Shown piece by piece: positions 11,384 through 23,234 of a stretch of 64,000 nucleotides of DNA (position 1 is its first letter; every line of letters begins with the position of its first letter). Location: contig OX465282.1 in the NCBI GenBank assembly GCA_949987705.1, positions 2,468,501-2,532,500 on the forward strand, given 5' to 3'. The translations under genes and the position numbers were made by a program. The notes below the pieces were generated by a model that was given only the letters and a program-made list of their open reading frames with translations, did not search any database and had not been told where the DNA came from. Origin of the DNA: Thereva unica (Eukaryota > Arthropoda > Insecta > Diptera > Therevidae).

Positions 11384-13285
11384 GTAAGTAATTATTTATC
11401 TTAAGTTGATTTATGTTAAACCCGTTGCGATTTAACAAATATTGATTGTGGAAATGTGGTTTCTGTCTATTTTCACTTCCTTAAACATTTTTTTTATATA
11501 CATTCAGTGATTTTCCTTCGTTACTTTACTTCTTCGGTTCTACAATCAGCATCTGATCCAAGCCTCCCACAACTGCGCTTTCAAACACTCCCAATTCCGA
11601 AGGAAGTGTCATCCTTTTTTTTATCTCTAAGCTCATGCCGCACTGGGGTAAGCAGACCATGACCTACCTCGCTGTCGCATACCATACATCCTACTACGAA
11701 AGACTTTCCATTAGGTTCTTCTTTTTTAATATGTGCTAAAGCCCCATCTGCAGATGTCCTCTACTTTCCGCGCTGATATTAGCTGGTATCATTGGACCAA
11801 AGAGATGAGAGATTTGCCGGGACCCACAACAGGAACAGTCAGTCTTATCTGTGGTATGCTAAAAACCGGCATCATGCAAAGGCCTTTAGGCTACAGCAAA
11901 GCGATAAAAACGAGACACTGGTGGCACACCCCAGGGCGCGGTGCTGTATATTATGACTTAGATCAAATTCTAAAAGCATTGGAGAATGGCAGACTGTCGC
12001 TTATGCACAGGCAAATGGTGATCCTCTATCCGCGATTATGGATGTAGATCGCTCTATTCAAGGTTAGCAAGTGATCAAAGTGTTGAAGGCTGTCCATTAA
12101 TACGTGCTTTTCATCAATGGAATAAAAATCCCCGAATTCAGCGCACCTGCAATTAATGAACGAGTACTAAACCTATAGCCAAAACTGAATTGGAGGCTTA
12201 ACACCATACAGGAAGGCAAAGCAAGTCCGCAGACGTGATGTTCGTTGAATATACTCTTTATAGCCATATTACTCTATATAATAAGTTCAAAGCCCAATGC
12301 CAGAAGCCTGTGTAATCAGGTTGTCGCATATCTAAGCGACCATCAAGATACTAGGCACGATCTGGTCCCAAGCCTAAGCCCGTGTCGTCTGGTCCCAAGC
12401 CCAGAGTGTGAGAGCAGGAGGGTGGTCGAACTGCCGAATTGACCAGAATCGGGAAACCGAACAAAGGCAAGAAACTGCATTTTTTAAAACGTCACCACAG
12501 CAGCGTATCCGTTGCGGCTACGTCCCGCTCGGACCGACAGCTGACGGATTAAAGAAGAAGAAGGCACGATCTACTTCCCAGCTGATCAAAACCGGATTAA
12601 ATTGGTTCAAATCAGATCATATCATATCAAAGCGGATCAAATTGGTTCCAATCGCAAGAAATCGGTTCAAATCAGATTTCTTCCTTAGCTAGAAGAAGCA
12701 GGATACCTCTTTAGTGGGTAACGGGTCACAATATTTCAAGGGTAGTAAAAAGGCAAATAAGTTGGCCAGACTAAGAGCAAATTTGGGGAAAGGATGAATG
12801 TTGACGTATCATAGTCTATTTCGCCATATTCCTAATTCAAAAGGCATGAAAAGGCTAAAAGTCATCACGCTGTGTGCAGTGCCGGCCGATCGTGTTGGGT
12901 ACGGGTGTTGTTGGGCAAACTGTTATTTGTTATTTTACCTAATAGGGAAAATAGCTACAACATTTCACTATGAATCGTAAGACACAGACCGACGGTCTGC
13001 AGGGATCCACCCTGGGCCTTCTAATAATGTGTAATAATGTGTTTGGGCATCGCCTCCCAAAAGGAGCAGGTTCCATCGGTATCGCGGCTGACATATGGGG
13101 AGGGGGGTAGTACTAGTAGTAGGACGACGCCTCCATGAAATGGAATTATGGGCGAACCAAGTGATCTGGGAGATTACATTTTGGCCTGAAAGCGGTGGTC
13201 TGATGCTTATCAACCCTCAAAACTGAAGCTATACAAGCGTAGAAACCTAGTGTCTGCAAGGATCAATATATGGGAACAGATCGTT
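11384..13285. other. Stretch without a recognisable gene; short degenerate repeats
   Basis: A 104-codon open frame at 11733-12047 (+) matches no family I recognise and has no supporting context. At about 12585-12680 a phrase of the type AAATTGGTTCAAATCAGAT recurs about three times in diverged form. Near 12340-12410 'gtcccaagcc' recurs, echoing the GC-rich repeats at 48.72-48.84 kb. Confidence 0.35.
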
Positions 13286-13289
13286 AAGA

Positions 13290-13545
13290 CACATCCCGCC
13301 CTAAGGACCCTCGGAGTGATGATCGACCGAAGGCTAAATACTTGAAGGGCATGGTGGGTAAAGCGTCCAGTATTTGCGCAGGATTTCAAAGTTTGCTGCA
13401 AAACGGGAGGGGGCATTGGACCTTGTCGTCGTCTCTTGCTAGCGGAGAGGCTCAACTCAGTCTTGCTATACGCAGCGCAAGTGTCAGCAGCAGTATTGAA
13501 CAGGACAGCTAACGCCAGAAAATGGAGGGTCTCAAACACAAGGCC
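13290..13545 (+). mobile_element. R1-like LINE fragment, end of RT domain
   Basis: The plus strand encodes LRTLGVMIDRRLN (near 13303-13339), then RRLLLAERLNSVLLYAAQVS and ANARKWR. This is the pattern at the end of the RT domain in R1-type LINEs (LGVMIDxRL...LLLYAAPVW). The same family appears better preserved on the minus strand at 18030-18970. The frame shifts at least once. Confidence 0.65.
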
Positions 13546-13679
13546 GTGACTGACAAGCGAATACGAATAAAGGTCGATCCACACATACCCGTAACGCCGC
13601 GGCGCCCCTTCTTTCCGTGTCAGTGGCTTCCGTGATGAATTTTTCACTGACATTCATACAGCACTTCCTTTTCCCGTAT

Positions 13680-13850
13680 CACCAAGGAATCCATATAAGA
13701 CCAATTTCTGGGAGTAATTCTGGATAAGAGACTGAACTGGAAGGTTCAATTGGAATACCGAATAAATTGCTATATGGGCTTGTGAAACGCTTCTGGGTAA
13801 AGCATGGAGTCTTGCGCCGAAAATGATTTCTGAACGCACGGCACGATCGT
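13680..13850 (+). mobile_element. I/jockey-like LINE fragment, late RT domain
   Basis: Overlapping frames encode pieces of the YLGVILDxKLNWxxQLEYRxNK pattern, followed by IWACETLLGKAWSLAPKMI. These are typical of the palm-thumb region in RNase-H-bearing I-type LINEs, and the piece could come from the same family as the element at 8950-10095. Two frameshifts. It borders the SINE-containing region. Confidence 0.55.
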
Positions 13851-14040
13851 TAAACCCCACGTGGTTCCACGCTGATCCTCAAGTGCCTCCTCTGCATTGT
13901 AGCTATGCGGAGATGTTCCACAGCTGCTATTTAGACAATCATTGAACTGACTCAACAGCTTATCGTGGAAATCCGCCGCCATGAGTGTCTTGAGAATTTT
14001 GACATGGTATCCCAAACACTTGTCGCGAATCTGACCATAT

Positions 14041-14458
14041 CGTTTTTTTTTATGTGAAAGACTAGAGTCTCAGGAAAGACCTTTTATACTGTTGGCAATC
14101 TATTTTCTTCGTATAGAATGCAATGTCGAACCGCAGCTCTAGTGGGGGAGGAAGGAACTGACACAACCTACCCCGCGATATTTTTAGTCCACCTACTCCC
14201 AATCATTACTATCGCGACTCTGACTTAGGGGCACCGAGAAACAACTCGCTGGAGTGTTATGTCTCCTGAAACGAGTTAAATCTCATCAAACAACCGATGA
14301 CATGCGCTTTGGAGCGGGGACGGGCTAAGGAAGCCTATTACAATAGGAATCAGGAATGTAAATATGGAAGAAGGAAGAAGGAAAGTTGGCCGGGACTCGA
14401 ACCCGGGACCTCTGGGATGGTATCCAGACGCCTTACACCCTAACCAACCGAGGCCTCT
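14041..14458 (-). mobile_element. tRNA-derived SINE
   Basis: Read on the minus strand, 14458-14390 has a tRNA-like head. An A-box-like TGGTTAGGGTG (about 14447-14437) is followed at tRNA spacing by a perfect B box, GGTTCGAGTCC (14404-14394), within CCCGGGTTCGAGTCCCGGCC. The 5' acceptor strand does not pair with the 3' strand, so it is not an intact tRNA gene. A body of about 340 bp follows and ends in an A-rich tail (T run at 14043-14051). The body, without the head, recurs at 37455-37775. The boxes would serve as an internal RNA polymerase III promoter. Confidence 0.7.
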
Positions 14459-14459
14459 T

Positions 14460-16100
14460 CGTTAGTGACCTGCGGCTCCAGAGGATGAACCTTATCCTTC
14501 AGGGGGACCAAGAAACCTCTATTGGTTCATCGATGAGTCAAAAATGGAACATGGTACAGGGACAAGTAGAATGAGGCTGCGGAGAAGCTCCCGAAGGAAG
14601 GGTCTTACATGTTGGTCGGGCACTCTAAACCGGGCGCACCTTAGACTATTCGTGAGATATCTGAGAGGCTTGCTGCGTTATCACATTCACAACCTATGAC
14701 TGCATCAAAGGGCAGAATATCTACGTCAAAGGCGACTGTAAATATGTTTTGTGTGAATCATCGTCCCTAGTCTGCCTTAAAATGAGACCGATTAGCACAG
14801 ACCTTCTTGCCTTCATGGGGGGGACCGACGTTCTTTTCTGTTAGTGGAATAGGCTCTTCTCCCCCTAACTCAGATTACTTTCCATGGTTCCATTTTACTA
14901 ATCCTTAAATTAAATATTTCTGTTAAAGCATTTGTGCTCAAAAGGTACTCATTGAATATGAAAGTTGTGGCAGGTAAAAGTTAGCAAATTAAGTTCATAC
15001 CTTACCCTTTCACAAACAGAGGTAATTTAAAATACTAAATTGGGTCCAATACCACAGGACATGTTACATAAACTGGAGAGAAACTTTTGTAACAGACATG
15101 ATGAAACATTGTGCTTTATGAAAAAAATAAAAATAAAAGTTTTTCAATTCGAAAAAGTTTCATAAGCACATGTTCGACTCAGGTTCTGGTGTAGGGAAGG
15201 GATTTGAGGGAAAAGTTTTTACTGATAACAATTTCGACTCACAAATCACAACCCAAGCTATGGACTTTTTATGTACATTCAGGGTCGCCACAAGCAACTT
15301 CACATCATTTTCTTTTTTGGATTTTTTTCACATATCCAAAAAGGGTTGGAACTATACATTCCCCCCCCCCCCCCCCATACAAATTGTTACACCAACACAG
15401 GAATTAAAAACATTTTAAATTAAACTCTTAACAATAACAGCAGAGCCATGTAGGGTGAAAAACTCAACCCCCCTCCTATTATATTTTGCTGTCGTTCATT
15501 TACTTCACGTTTTACTCTGCAACCCCACAAAAGAACTGCTCCAAAAAAATCCTGAATTTTGATACGAATTTATTTTTTAATCAAAATACCAAAACGCAGA
15601 TGTTGCCCCAGCATCAGAGCGCCTTAAGGGATGCCTTAACCTTCCCTAATTCAGGGGCGACGATGCTTTTAGAATTTCTGTTTACCTTTTCCTCAAGAAA
15701 CACAAACGTGCTCATAAAGAAATATTTTCGAGTTGTGATGTGATGTGGGATGTTTTCTGCTTTCCTTTGCGGATTAATTGAAGGTAAAAAAAAGGAGCAG
15801 AATCTGTTGAGGGCGATTGTTTTAAATTCAATGAAAATATACATTTTTATTTTTTAAGGCTGATTTTCGAAATTCGTTTTGTTTATGTTTAAGAGAAGTT
15901 TGTGTTTTTGTAACTTTTGAAAATAATAAGCAATTACGAAATGTTTGATTTCACGATTGAGTTCACAGTAGGCTGAGCTATCGAGCTGGAAGAGATACCT
16001 TATTATATTTTACTCAAAATCTGGAGATGATGTTATCTAAAATATCATAGGCTAGAAATGATGGTAAAAAAATTTACTCCTTAACAATAAAATAATTCCC
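14460..16100. other. AT-rich stretch without a recognisable gene
   Basis: Contains a 16-base C run near 15361 and several low-complexity open frames on both strands. No conserved motif or repeat ends were recognised. Confidence 0.35.
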
Positions 16101-16560
16101 CGAGTAAAAATAAAAGATGGCCTTACAACGGGCGAACACCGGCCGTGTTTAAAATATAGCTCTCGGCCGTATACCGGGCATCAGAAGGTTGTTTTTTGGA
16201 CGGTATAGTCCTATATTAAAGCGGTACGATGGCCTTACAGTTCCAATAAAGGGCATACGGCGATGGTACAGTGGCTGTTTACACGTTAAATGGTCAAATG
16301 TATAAAAGAAAAAAAATGTTTTCTTATTTACAACTTGTTATTCTATTTTTGCCGTCGTATGCTTGTTGGAACAGCTCAGTACTCGGCCATTTAAATATTT
16401 TGGTCAAGATTCGCCATGGTGAGACCCTATGTTCCCCCATTATAAATGGTTAAACATTCTCCGTCCATCTTAAAATGCCAAGCGGCCGGTGTTTGCCCGC
16501 TGTAAGGCCATTTTTTATTATTACGCGGGAAGCTGTAAGGCCATCTTTTATTTTTACTTG
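16101..16560. mobile_element. 460-bp terminal-inverted-repeat element
   Basis: Left end CGAGTAAAAATAAAAGATGG continues CCTTACA. The right end at 16534-16560 is its reverse complement with about one mismatch over 27 bp. Inside each end a second inverted block follows: GGGCGAACACCGGCCG at left and CGGCCGGTGTTTGCCC at right, with an extra TGTAAGGCCATTTTTTATT copy at right. The core repeats GATGGCCTTACAGTTCC. No transposase frame was found, so this is a non-autonomous MITE-like unit. The target duplication is unclear. Confidence 0.8.
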
Positions 16561-16564
16561 GATA

Positions 16565-17635
16565 ATAAAAAATTGTGAATCCCAAAATGCTAAAAAAAAC
16601 AACAAAAAAACAACAAGTTATGTTGGGTTTTTCTCATGCCTTGTGAACCTACGAATATATATCTTCCAAATGGAGTCACTCAGTTTTTCTGTTTTTCCTA
16701 AATCCCTGTTCGTCGGTGGATAAGGAAGATAGCTACTTTTCGAAGGATCCCCCTGAAAATATTAGCCGCGTACTCCAAAAAAGGATTTTATTGAAAGTAG
16801 CGAAAACGTAGAATATTTTTTGTAAACAATCGATTGGGGACTTCAAGCCAGGGATGACAGTTGTGGAGGAGGATGTAGCAGGAAGCTAAAGACAATAACA
16901 GGCTGTTGAGCTATTTATGATGTTTGGGTGCAGGTATGCATGCTCATACCAAGAGTAGTAGGACATTTCAAAAAATTTAGCAGTCAGTACAATTTACCGT
17001 CGTGTGAGGGATAAATGTACTGTCTCGCATAAGTCCTCATTAAGTCTAATCGTATGGAATTTGTTAATCAAATAGCTGACAGAGCTAATGTAACAATATG
17101 TAGGTTCTAAAATAAGTTTTCTAATAAGCCGCATTGCAAATACAGCCCTATTTTGATTAAACAACATTTCAAACGGAGCATACAGCTACAATTTAAAAAT
17201 TGGGTGGCATTTTGAAAAGATTCCAGAGAACTGCAATAATCCATAACTAATAGAAAATGACGCTCATTCCCAACCCCCCCCCCCCCTTTCCAGAATCCGC
17301 CACTGCTCTGTACTGACCTCCCTTTAGCGCCGTTTTGATACCTCTCATTCTCGCGACCACAAGAATTGTTACGGGTTTTAGAACCACTTTGTTGCATCAA
17401 TTCCGTTGAGTGCTCTATTGTTAGATTTTCAAACTAGAGCTCAGAAGCAAACTTTTGTGTACTGTCGTCGGTCCGTTGTGATTTTCAAGTTATCCCTACA
17501 TCCACACATAGCCGACGGTACCCACCCGGGGTATTTCGGGTGTGTAAAATGTCCACTCTGAGAGTACCAAAGTGTGTCATATTTTTGTTTTTCAAATTGC
17601 ACAGCCATTGAATAACTCACTTGTGACCAGATATA
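16565..17635. other. Stretch without a recognisable gene
   Basis: Low-complexity open frames only. A C run lies near 17274-17286. No motif or repeat termini were recognised. Confidence 0.35.
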
Positions 17636-17639
17636 AGTC

Positions 17640-17990
17640 ACAAGCTTAGCCGAAATCACAAGCTTAGCCGAAATATGTAACCTCCTGCCTCCACGGCAAT
17701 GTTTTTCCGGCAACACAAAACTAGCCGGCTTATTCTCACTGGCTGCAGCCATTATTTTCACGCAGACATCAGTTTATAAATTCGTTCTTTTCGAGAGCAA
17801 CTCGACTGTGGAACAACCTCCCAGAATCAGTATTCCCGAATTCATACAACATCAAAGAATTCAAACGCAAGATTCAGCTCCATATCCTCATGCACCCCAG
17901 ACTCCCTTTAATATATCTTGTCCTTTCTCTATCCTTCGAGCTATGCTTCCTACCAGATATTCATTCCGTATCCACTCAAGAACTGCGTGA
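17640..17990 (+). mobile_element. CR1/jockey-like LINE C-terminal fragment
   Basis: Across shifting plus-strand frames this encodes LLPPR-CF-NTKLAGL, then a NSFxSRATRLWNNLPxSVFPNSYNIKEFKRKIQ-type pattern with several replacements. The copies at 42.4 and 53.2 kb show the same order (LPPR.SYTRNTRLARSSHS...RLWNSLSQSVFPSSYNIQEF). Frame changes show it is inactive. It is older than the 53-kb copy, judging by the greater divergence. Confidence 0.7.
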
Positions 17991-18029
17991 GGTAGTAGTT
18001 CACCAAAGCTCGGTCCATCTTCTCTTGTC

Positions 18030-18970
18030 ATTTACGGTACAGACTCGCTGTGCGTTATCTGCCACCGCATTGAATTTGACTCTCCTTTAACATATCCTGG
18101 ATCATAGAGACGCATGCCTTGTTTCGCCAGTCTGTCTATTGGGGTCATCTTCACTATCACGCACGCCACATCGTTGCATATGGTACTGAACGTGCCGAAT
18201 GCGCGAAGCGCACTTAATCTGTATGCGGACCTCCATTTTCTGCTGTTAGTCGTCCTGCCCAACGCTACTGTTCTCACTTGCGCTGCGTATAGCAGGCCTG
18301 ATCTAACCATCCTCGCCTTTAGAAGTCCAGACTCCCCGCGTCGGGCAGCAATCTTGGGAGTGCTTTACAAATACCTAACGCTTTACCCGCCATGCCCTTC
18401 AGGAGTGCGTTAAAAGTTAGCCAGCGGCCGATCATCACTGCAAGGTAACTTAGTTCGGGCTATGACTCAATTATCTCTTCCCGTATTTTGATCCCTGCGG
18501 ATACTAGTTTTCTCCAACTTCAGTTTTATGCTTAACAAGAGTCAGACCACTACTTCCAGGCCACACGCTTTAATCTGACAGATCTCTTGGTTCGCCCATA
18601 ACTCCAGCTCATGGAAGCGTTGTCCTACGATTACTACACCATGTTATCCGCGATCCCGAAGGGAACTGATCCTTTTCGGAGGCATAGTCCCAACACATCA
18701 TTATTCATTGTAATCCATAGGAGAGGGCCCAGAACAGAGCCCTGCGGAAGTCCACATGAAGTTCTGTACACCGGAAGATAGAACTCCGATTCAGTATGAA
18801 GAGGCCTACCCTTTTTACTTTTAGCTAGAATACTAAATAACAGTTTCGGAGGACTGCTTTATTTGTCTGCCAACCCATCCCGGTTCAACACAATCCGTCG
18901 GCACTGCGGTGCACTGATCTGTTTAGCGGAATCTATCTCTTCGCTTGCTGTCGGTCTTAGGTCATTTATC
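18030..18970 (-). mobile_element. R1-like LINE, RT to thumb region
   Basis: On the minus strand, near 18755-18720, the RT palm reads SCGLPQGSVLGPLLW, then NNDVLGL. Downstream, 18310-18032 gives SGLLYAAQVRTVAL and RKWRSAYRLSALRAF, then NDVACVIVKMTPIDRLAKQ. This order (PQGSVLGPLLW, LLYAAPVW, YRLSALRVxSAYRTVSDDAACVIAGMMPIDLLA) is characteristic of R1-type LINEs. Stops and frameshifts lie between. Classical R1 elements target rDNA, but here the copy is in unrelated sequence, next to another LINE fragment at 17640-17990. Confidence 0.8.
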
Positions 18971-19221
18971 TTGGGTTGTCTTAGGCCAAAGCGACACTTA
19001 TGATCAACTTGATCGAGGCCATCTAGACACTCCACGGACTAACAAAACTCCTGTTGAAAAGTCCTGTTGACAGTCCTGTTGAAATTTGAAATCGATATTG
19101 CGTAACTTACGGAGATCGCTATTATGGTGGGAGGGGACAACCGAGCAGCTTGGTTGGTCTTTCCTACAGCTAATAGATCCTTTGGCCAATATTCGACCCA
19201 ACAGAACCCATTCCAAGCGTC

Positions 19222-19483
19222 ACTTACATGAGTAAAATTAGACTGGAACTGCTATGACTCGGTCATCTTGTACGATCCTCGACGTAAAGAATACTACCCG
19301 CGATCTTCCTTGCTAAACCAACAAGAAAAAGCGGCGCAGGATGACTATATGTGGAAGAAGAGCGTTCTTCTTGAAGATATAAAAAAACTTGATATAACAA
19401 ATTTGGGAGAACTAGTAAGACGTAGTAGACTGAAAGAAGAGGCTTCGAGGACTGTAACGCTATTTATGAATAAGAACAAGTGA
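19222..19483 (+). CDS. Unidentified coding stretch, C-terminal part
   Basis: An 87-codon frame from after a stop at 19219 to a stop at 19481-19483. It reads ...NCYDSVILYDPRRKEYYPRS, then an acidic/basic helical segment (QQEKAAQDDYMWKKSVLLED), and LGELVRRSRLKEEASRTVTL near the end. The composition is rich in Lys/Glu/Arg/Leu with no repeats, unlike the low-complexity frames around it. No ATG precedes it, so it would be a last exon or the tail of a mobile-element ORF. I do not recognise the family. Confidence 0.45.
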
Positions 19484-19489
19484 TCTTCG

Positions 19490-21085
19490 CACTTGATCAC
19501 TCGAAGTGGCTCCTAAGTCTGTTCTAGCACTAATATATTTTGTTTCAAAACCAACCTAAAGATGATCCGAGATTCTAAGGATCTATGAATTAAAAAGGGA
19601 CAACTCAAGCTGATCTTTGACCACGGCACTAATTGCCTCCTGATCATCAAACCTGGCATCATGCATAAGCTTGCAGGGTTATGGCTTCTTTCTTTTTCGA
19701 ACACGCCTAACTTGCTTTGGCACAAATTTCACAAATGCCTGGTGATGCCTTATCGTGAAATCTGAGACCATGTAGTTTTGAACTTAAGTGCAGTCAAACC
19801 ATTCTAGTTTCGCACCCTGTTTACAATAGCAAAGTTTAAGACCTATTGAAACTGTTAGCGCAATTTCCTCCTTCGTGTGCTTCGATGAATAACTATAAAA
19901 AAAACTACTCCACCCCCGCACAACAATGAACTATCAAAATACAAATTGCTCCCTTGCGGCATATCAGCGATTTGAAATTTATATACCTGGCGTTGGCTGC
20001 TCTATCACAATCTCTCACAGCTCTAGTATGCAAATTGCAGTCAACAAAAAGGTGAGCCATAAAAGGGTTTTCAACTTTAGCATGTGCACTCTCACCCTCG
20101 TCTTCATTCAGGCCGCAACTACTCACCTCCCCCGTCCCCCTGAAAAAACAAAGTAACACCGCAACGAAACCCACCATGGCAATCATGGCAACGCTGAACT
20201 AGAACTCACCGGTAGACGACAGGTAGTTAAACATCCTTCGTGTTCGAAATCGTTACCTTGCCATAAATTTTCGAGCCATAGCAAGGTGATTATTAGAATT
20301 CCAGAGATTGGCCTCGTTTCGCTGGTTTACGTACTACACAGACGGACTACACCTGAAGCTCGGCTACACACCATACAACAACAGAAAGAAAAACGCAAGA
20401 GAAATAAACCCCGCTATCGGATTTTAAGGGAGTTTCCATGGAAAATTGTGTCAGGTTTTTTAACAGCATTTACCCTAGACTTTTAGGTTAGGGCTGGTTC
20501 TGATATCCAGGTTACAGACAGCCCGGCTCGCGCAGAAGGGAAGGGTTTCTTTCTTCAATATTATTCCCGTTCTTATGCTGATCCGCACTTCGTTTTTCGC
20601 TCCACTCTCTACATTTTAGTTCCACATTCTCTTGCATGCAATACCACCCCTAAAAGTATGCATTTCATTTTCATGGGCCGTGAAGGTGTACCAAATCCGT
20701 TCTTGTGGAAATTTATTCAAAGTTTTTCTTTCACTCGCCCCGGCAATAAAATGTCGGGGGAGTATAGTGCAGGTGGGTAGAAGAACGCATCCAGTGCAGA
20801 GGCAATTATCCTGCTGCTGATTAGTGGGGATTTTGTGTGAAACAAATGAAATTCGGTTTGTACGGAGCACGATGGTAGAGAAATTGACGCTATTTAATTA
20901 GATTTCATTTTGGAGTTGAGTCGAGGCTTTGAGCAATTGCGGGAAAGTTGAAATAAAATAATTAGAGAATGCAATTAGGAAAAGACGAAAGGTTTTAACG
21001 GAATTAAAATGCTTTTGACATTTGCTTAATGCAAGCTAGAGGCTTGAGTAGAAATTGGCTTTAAGGATATACCAGGACAAGAGGG
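19490..21085. other. Stretch without a recognisable gene
   Basis: Short open frames on both strands without recognised motifs. No terminal repeats or tandem arrays were noticed. Confidence 0.35.
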
Positions 21086-21099
21086 AAAAGTTTGGCAAG

Positions 21100-21275
21100 G
21101 CACACTTTTTACTAAGAAAACTCAAAGCTATTGGTGTTGACTCAGTTTTGCAGAACTGGATTGAGTCCTTTCCGGGCATTCAATCAAGGTTGTACTGGAT
21201 GACGTAAAATCCAACCCATACCATATCTGCCGGTCTTCTCCAGGGTTCAATTCTATCGCCGGCCTTTTTACAAAC
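21100..21275 (+). mobile_element. CR1/jockey-like LINE RT fragment
   Basis: The plus strand encodes KLLVLTQ... in one frame and LKAIGVDSVLQNWIESF in the adjacent frame. The latter is nearly the same as LKAIGVDSLLQKWIESFLFG in the better copy at 51.6 kb. The GRSIKVVLD and GVPQGS blocks that follow there are frameshifted or lost here. A short, old fragment of the same family. Confidence 0.7.
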
Positions 21276-22138
21276 TTTCGAATGCTCTACTCTCAGTACC
21301 TTCCAACGTTTTTATCATAAACTTATGTCTAGCTCAATCAACAGGACATTGCACCGATTCTTTATAGGGGACGTAGGAATCATGTTAAATTCAACCTCGC
21401 CTTGGTAGCCGGCGAAAACTGTCAACTCAGAGATCCATGGTTCGAACCTACTCTAAAGCATGATCCCTCAGCTTTCCATCCATGTCCTTTTTCCTGCCCT
21501 AGCCTCTAAGCATAATAAGCGAGTAGTCCGTTTCCCGCTCGATCACATGATCCGTTTCCCGCTAGTCTTTCACATGAAAATACCCCCCGCAGTACTGTCT
21601 CATCTCTAATAAAATCTCCACCGACTCTCCTTTTTTATCAGTGGACGGAGCGTTCTGGCGGCACACCCATCGCTAAATATCCAAGGCGTAACATTAATCG
21701 AGAATTTGTAGCACGGCTTGATCACAATATGCCAAATGATCGTGAACTTATGCCCAATTCAATTAGAACATCGACGTCAGGGAAGAGGAATCGGATCGAA
21801 TAGAACGCTTCCAAAACGAAGTAAGGTCTTGTCTCTTCTAACGCCTGCCCCATTCTTCCTTCCAGTTTAGTGGACAGCTTGGAACTAAGGGCTGATACAT
21901 CTGTTAAACAATCTTCCGGTGGCATCCGCTGCAACATTCAAGAATCCAAATCGTCGCCATCCTCTCATATATTCTTTTCCTTATCCTAAGCTTTCTACTA
22001 GATCAGCGGTCGGCAACCCAAATGTATTGGCGTGACACAAAACAGATAATTAAAACTACTGACATTTAGCGTGCTACCAAAAATTGATTAAATGTTAATG
22101 TCTACCTTAGGGATCAACTTTAGAAGCTAAAGGCCCCC

Positions 22139-22479
22139 CATTCACATACAGGCAGGCCGTGGCCTTCAGGCCAGAATGGCGGGCACGGCCCGATGAAGGC
22201 CATCAGTCTGGCTGAAACGATAAGGATTTGAGGCATCCGTCTAACACATCGGGGAAGTGTTCTAACATTTTCATAGCCTCAACGAAATTTTCAGACTGAA
22301 TAGAAATTCAGATCTTGAGGCCCGGACTGACGATAAATACCCATAGACATAAAGTTTTTTGCCAGTTTATTTGGACCGCAGGTCCCACCCAATTGGCGGC
22401 CGGTGAGTGTGTGATAATACTTGGCCTGAGGGCGAATATCCTTCAGGCTACGGCCTGCCGGCGGCCTGCATATAAATGA
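22139..22479. mobile_element. Inverted-repeat element with GGCC-rich ends, copy 1
   Basis: The left end reads CATTCACATACAGGCAGGCC. The right end reads GGCCTGCCGGCGGCCTGCAT then ATAAATG, broadly its reverse complement. The interior is dense in GGCC and CGGCC words, including GGCACGGCCCGATGAAGGCC. Length about 340 bp, with no ORF. Longer relatives lie at 26070-26785 and 30272-30779. Confidence 0.7.
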
Positions 22480-22789
22480 CCTTAAAATATTGATAATTTC
22501 AATTTAATGCACATTTCCAAATTATCTTCGGGCCACCAGAGATCTTCTCACATGCCACCTACTGGCACTAGTTCCATAGGTTATAGACCGCTGTACTAGA
22601 TTATGCACCATGACTAGTAAGACCTGTCGACTAACAGTGTAAAGGGTTGTTTCTGGTGTCTAAGAATTTCTTAAGAGATTCTCGGGTTAAACTTTAGAGT
22701 AGAAGAAAAAAACGCAGGCCCGACCTCCCTTGTCGGATTCCATTATGGTTGTTGATTGTGTTCTGACCATTTTAACTTGGGTCGACATA

Positions 22790-23192
22790 TACTACGTTTA
22801 TAAGCGGAGTTTCCCTCCGGATGGAAGTTTCGATCCGGAGTGAAACACCGCTTATAAACTGGGAGTGAAACTTCGATCCCGGTTTATGTTGTGCTTATAA
22901 ACGCTGACTTGGAGTGAGATTTTTTTCCAAGGGGGGGAAACTTAGTAAAGAAGAAGCTGGGTGTTTTATTTTGCTACAATAGTTTTTTTCTTTATTTTAT
23001 TGATTTTTTAAATACATTAAATTAAACATTGGGTTTACAATTTGTCTTTGCTATGATTTTAAATTTGAGCTTGGAGCTGTCATTTCAAACCAGAAAGTAT
23101 TTTGGATTTTCACTCCCATTGCTTATAAACGCATCGGGAGTTTTACTTTGGACTGAAGATCCGGGAGTGAAACTCCGCTTATAAACGTGGTA
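22790..23192. mobile_element. 403-bp element with perfect 20-bp inverted ends
   Basis: ACGTTTATAAGCGGAGTTTC at 22794-22813 is matched exactly, inverted, at 23169-23188. Three of the four bases outside each end also pair. Further CTTATAAAC/GGAGTGAAAC words repeat inside in both orientations (near 22850, 22910, 23120). Such subterminal repeats are typical of transposase-binding sites in non-autonomous DNA transposons. No transposase frame is present. Confidence 0.8.
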
Positions 23193-23234
23193 ATATTCCT
23201 TAAAGTCATCCTGTTAGCATCGGTTTAGTAGAGA

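Noticed and set aside
11733..12047. A 104-codon gene
   Set aside because: No family recognised, no ortholog-like motif, and the neighbouring sequence is unconstrained.
14390..14458. A tRNA gene on the minus strand
   Set aside because: The B box is perfect, but the 5' acceptor strand does not pair with the 3' strand and an A-tailed body follows. It is a SINE head.
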